NCBI RefSeq assembly: GCF_947502895.1
Contig: NZ_CANNBM010000003.1
Coordinates: forward strand, 186,001-250,000
DNA length: 64,000 nucleotides
From: an uncultured Sulfitobacter sp.
GTDB lineage: Bacteria; Pseudomonadota; Alphaproteobacteria; Rhodobacterales; Rhodobacteraceae
Reading direction: 5' to 3'
The notes under the pieces are model-generated. The model ran no database searches, had not been told where the DNA came from, and saw nothing but the letters and a program-made list of their open reading frames with translations. A program made the position numbers and the translations under genes. Of the stretch, positions 63,342-64,000 are shown in pieces (the stretch's first letter is position 1; each line of letters begins with the position of its first letter).

Positions 63342-64000
63342 ATGGCGACATGGGGCATCGTAGCAACGATCAAAGCGGACACTTCCGCGATCCTGCGCTT
63401 TGTCTCCTACCATCTGGAATTGGGCGCGCACCGCATCTACGTCTACCTCGACGCGCCCAACCCACAGGCCCAAGCGGCCTTGCGCGACCATCCTAAAACG
63501 CGCGTTGTGCGCTGTGATGATGGCTATTGGAACCGACACAACGGCACCCGCCCCGAGATGCACCAGCCGCGCCAGACCTTCAACGCGACCCGCGCTTATA
63601 AGCGCGCGACCGAGGTGGACTGGCTGATCCATATGGATGTGGATGAATTTCTGGTCGGCAATGGCCAGATCGCCGCCCATTTGGCCGCCCAACCCGATCG
63701 CGTGCAATGCGCCCGTGCCCGCCCGATGGAGCTGCTGGCAGGTGGCGATCCACAGACCGAGGCCGCCTTCAAAACCTTTATCCCCGCAGGCAAAGCCCGC
63801 GAACAAACTGTCAGCGCACTCTACCCGACCTACGGCCCACACCTAAAGGGCGGGTTTCTGAGCCATATTGCAGGCAAGATATTTGTCCGAACGGGCATAG
63901 AGGGCATCAAATTCCGCATCCATAACGCCTTTCTGAACGGTGAGACGAACCCAAACCACGTAGAGATGGACGGCATCAGGCTCGCCCATTTCCACGCAAC
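63342..64000 (+). CDS. Glycosyltransferase, GT2-type (Glyco_tranf_2_4 family), copy D, partial
   Basis: The first 219 residues of a gene that runs past the window. The start MATWGIVATIKADTSAILRF and YHLELGAHRIYVYLD resemble the opening of the three transferases at 28-34 kb, and DWLIHMDVDEFLV is the metal site. No frameshift or stop up to 64000. It starts one base after prfC, so it may share its message. The C-terminal part is not visible. Confidence 0.75.
   Translation, partial: MATWGIVATIKADTSAILRFVSYHLELGAHRIYVYLDAPNPQAQAALRDHPKTRVVRCDDGYWNRHNGTRPEMHQPRQTFNATRAYKRATEVDWLIHMDVDEFLVGNGQIAAHLAAQPDRVQCARARPMELLAGGDPQTEAAFKTFIPAGKAREQTVSALYPTYGPHLKGGFLSHIAGKIFVRTGIEGIKFRIHNAFLNGETNPNHVEMDGIRLAHFHA

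Overview
The window is a gene-dense stretch of an alphaproteobacterial chromosome, most likely from the Roseobacter group (Rhodobacteraceae). The signs are a trpD/trpC-moaC-moeA-lexA order, an alphaproteobacterial LexA box of the GAAC-N7-GAAC type in front of lexA, a gene-transfer-agent style holin and endolysin pair, radA-cvpA-purF and surE-pcm-nlpD-tat neighbourhoods, and moderately GC-rich sequence. I saw no rRNA, tRNA, CRISPR array, transposase or integrase. The genus is not determined.

Layout. Positions 1-3329 (+) hold a tightly overlapping trpD(end)-ung-trpC-moaC-moeA operon, followed by SOS-regulated lexA. comEC (-) and gltX (+) diverge, then come gltA, an RTX-repeat protein and a small unknown gene (to 10858). 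From 22211 down to 10937 one long minus-strand run carries a fused indolepyruvate ferredoxin oxidoreductase, an acyltransferase, murI, argC, ccmE, the GTA-type endolysin and holin, ccmF, ccmH and a PaaG-like hydratase. The lysis pair therefore sits inside the cytochrome c maturation genes. A LysR regulator diverges from the oxidoreductase. purL (+) follows, convergent with a MoxR ATPase/VWA (CoxD/CoxE-like) pair (-).

Positions 28381-34217 (+) are the main accessory region: five coupled genes for a GT2-type glycosyltransferase, a sulfotransferase, an 801-residue protein joining a degenerate sulfotransferase-like domain to a second glycosyltransferase, an FkbM methyltransferase and a third glycosyltransferase. 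A 311-residue protein of unknown function follows. A fourth glycosyltransferase of the same family runs off the right end. Together they suggest a modified (sulfated or methylated) surface glycan. pyrC, pyrE and dnaB follow, with a perfect DnaA box before dnaB. A secreted hydrolase then diverges from alr, a PqiA-like gene and a membrane coiled-coil gene, and radA-cvpA-purF come next.

The right part (47-64 kb) holds small housekeeping and unknown genes, surE-pcm-nlpD(like), convergent tatABC with a DUF815 ATPase, and a YafY-type regulator with a palindromic site abutting its start codon. A minus-strand cluster follows: an atypical SDR, an AlkC-like repair protein, a sodium:solute symporter, an orphan ABC ATPase and two tandem Lin0512-family genes. 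The window ends with a Hint-domain protein, prfC and the partial glycosyltransferase.

The least explained material is the sulfo/glyco/methyl operon with its dead-looking sulfotransferase fusion, the symporter-ABC-Lin0512 cluster, and a 24-base element found as three identical copies, each starting 2-5 bases after a stop codon (purL, moxR-like, pyrC) and always in the direction of the upstream gene. All family calls come from reading motifs; no database search was possible.
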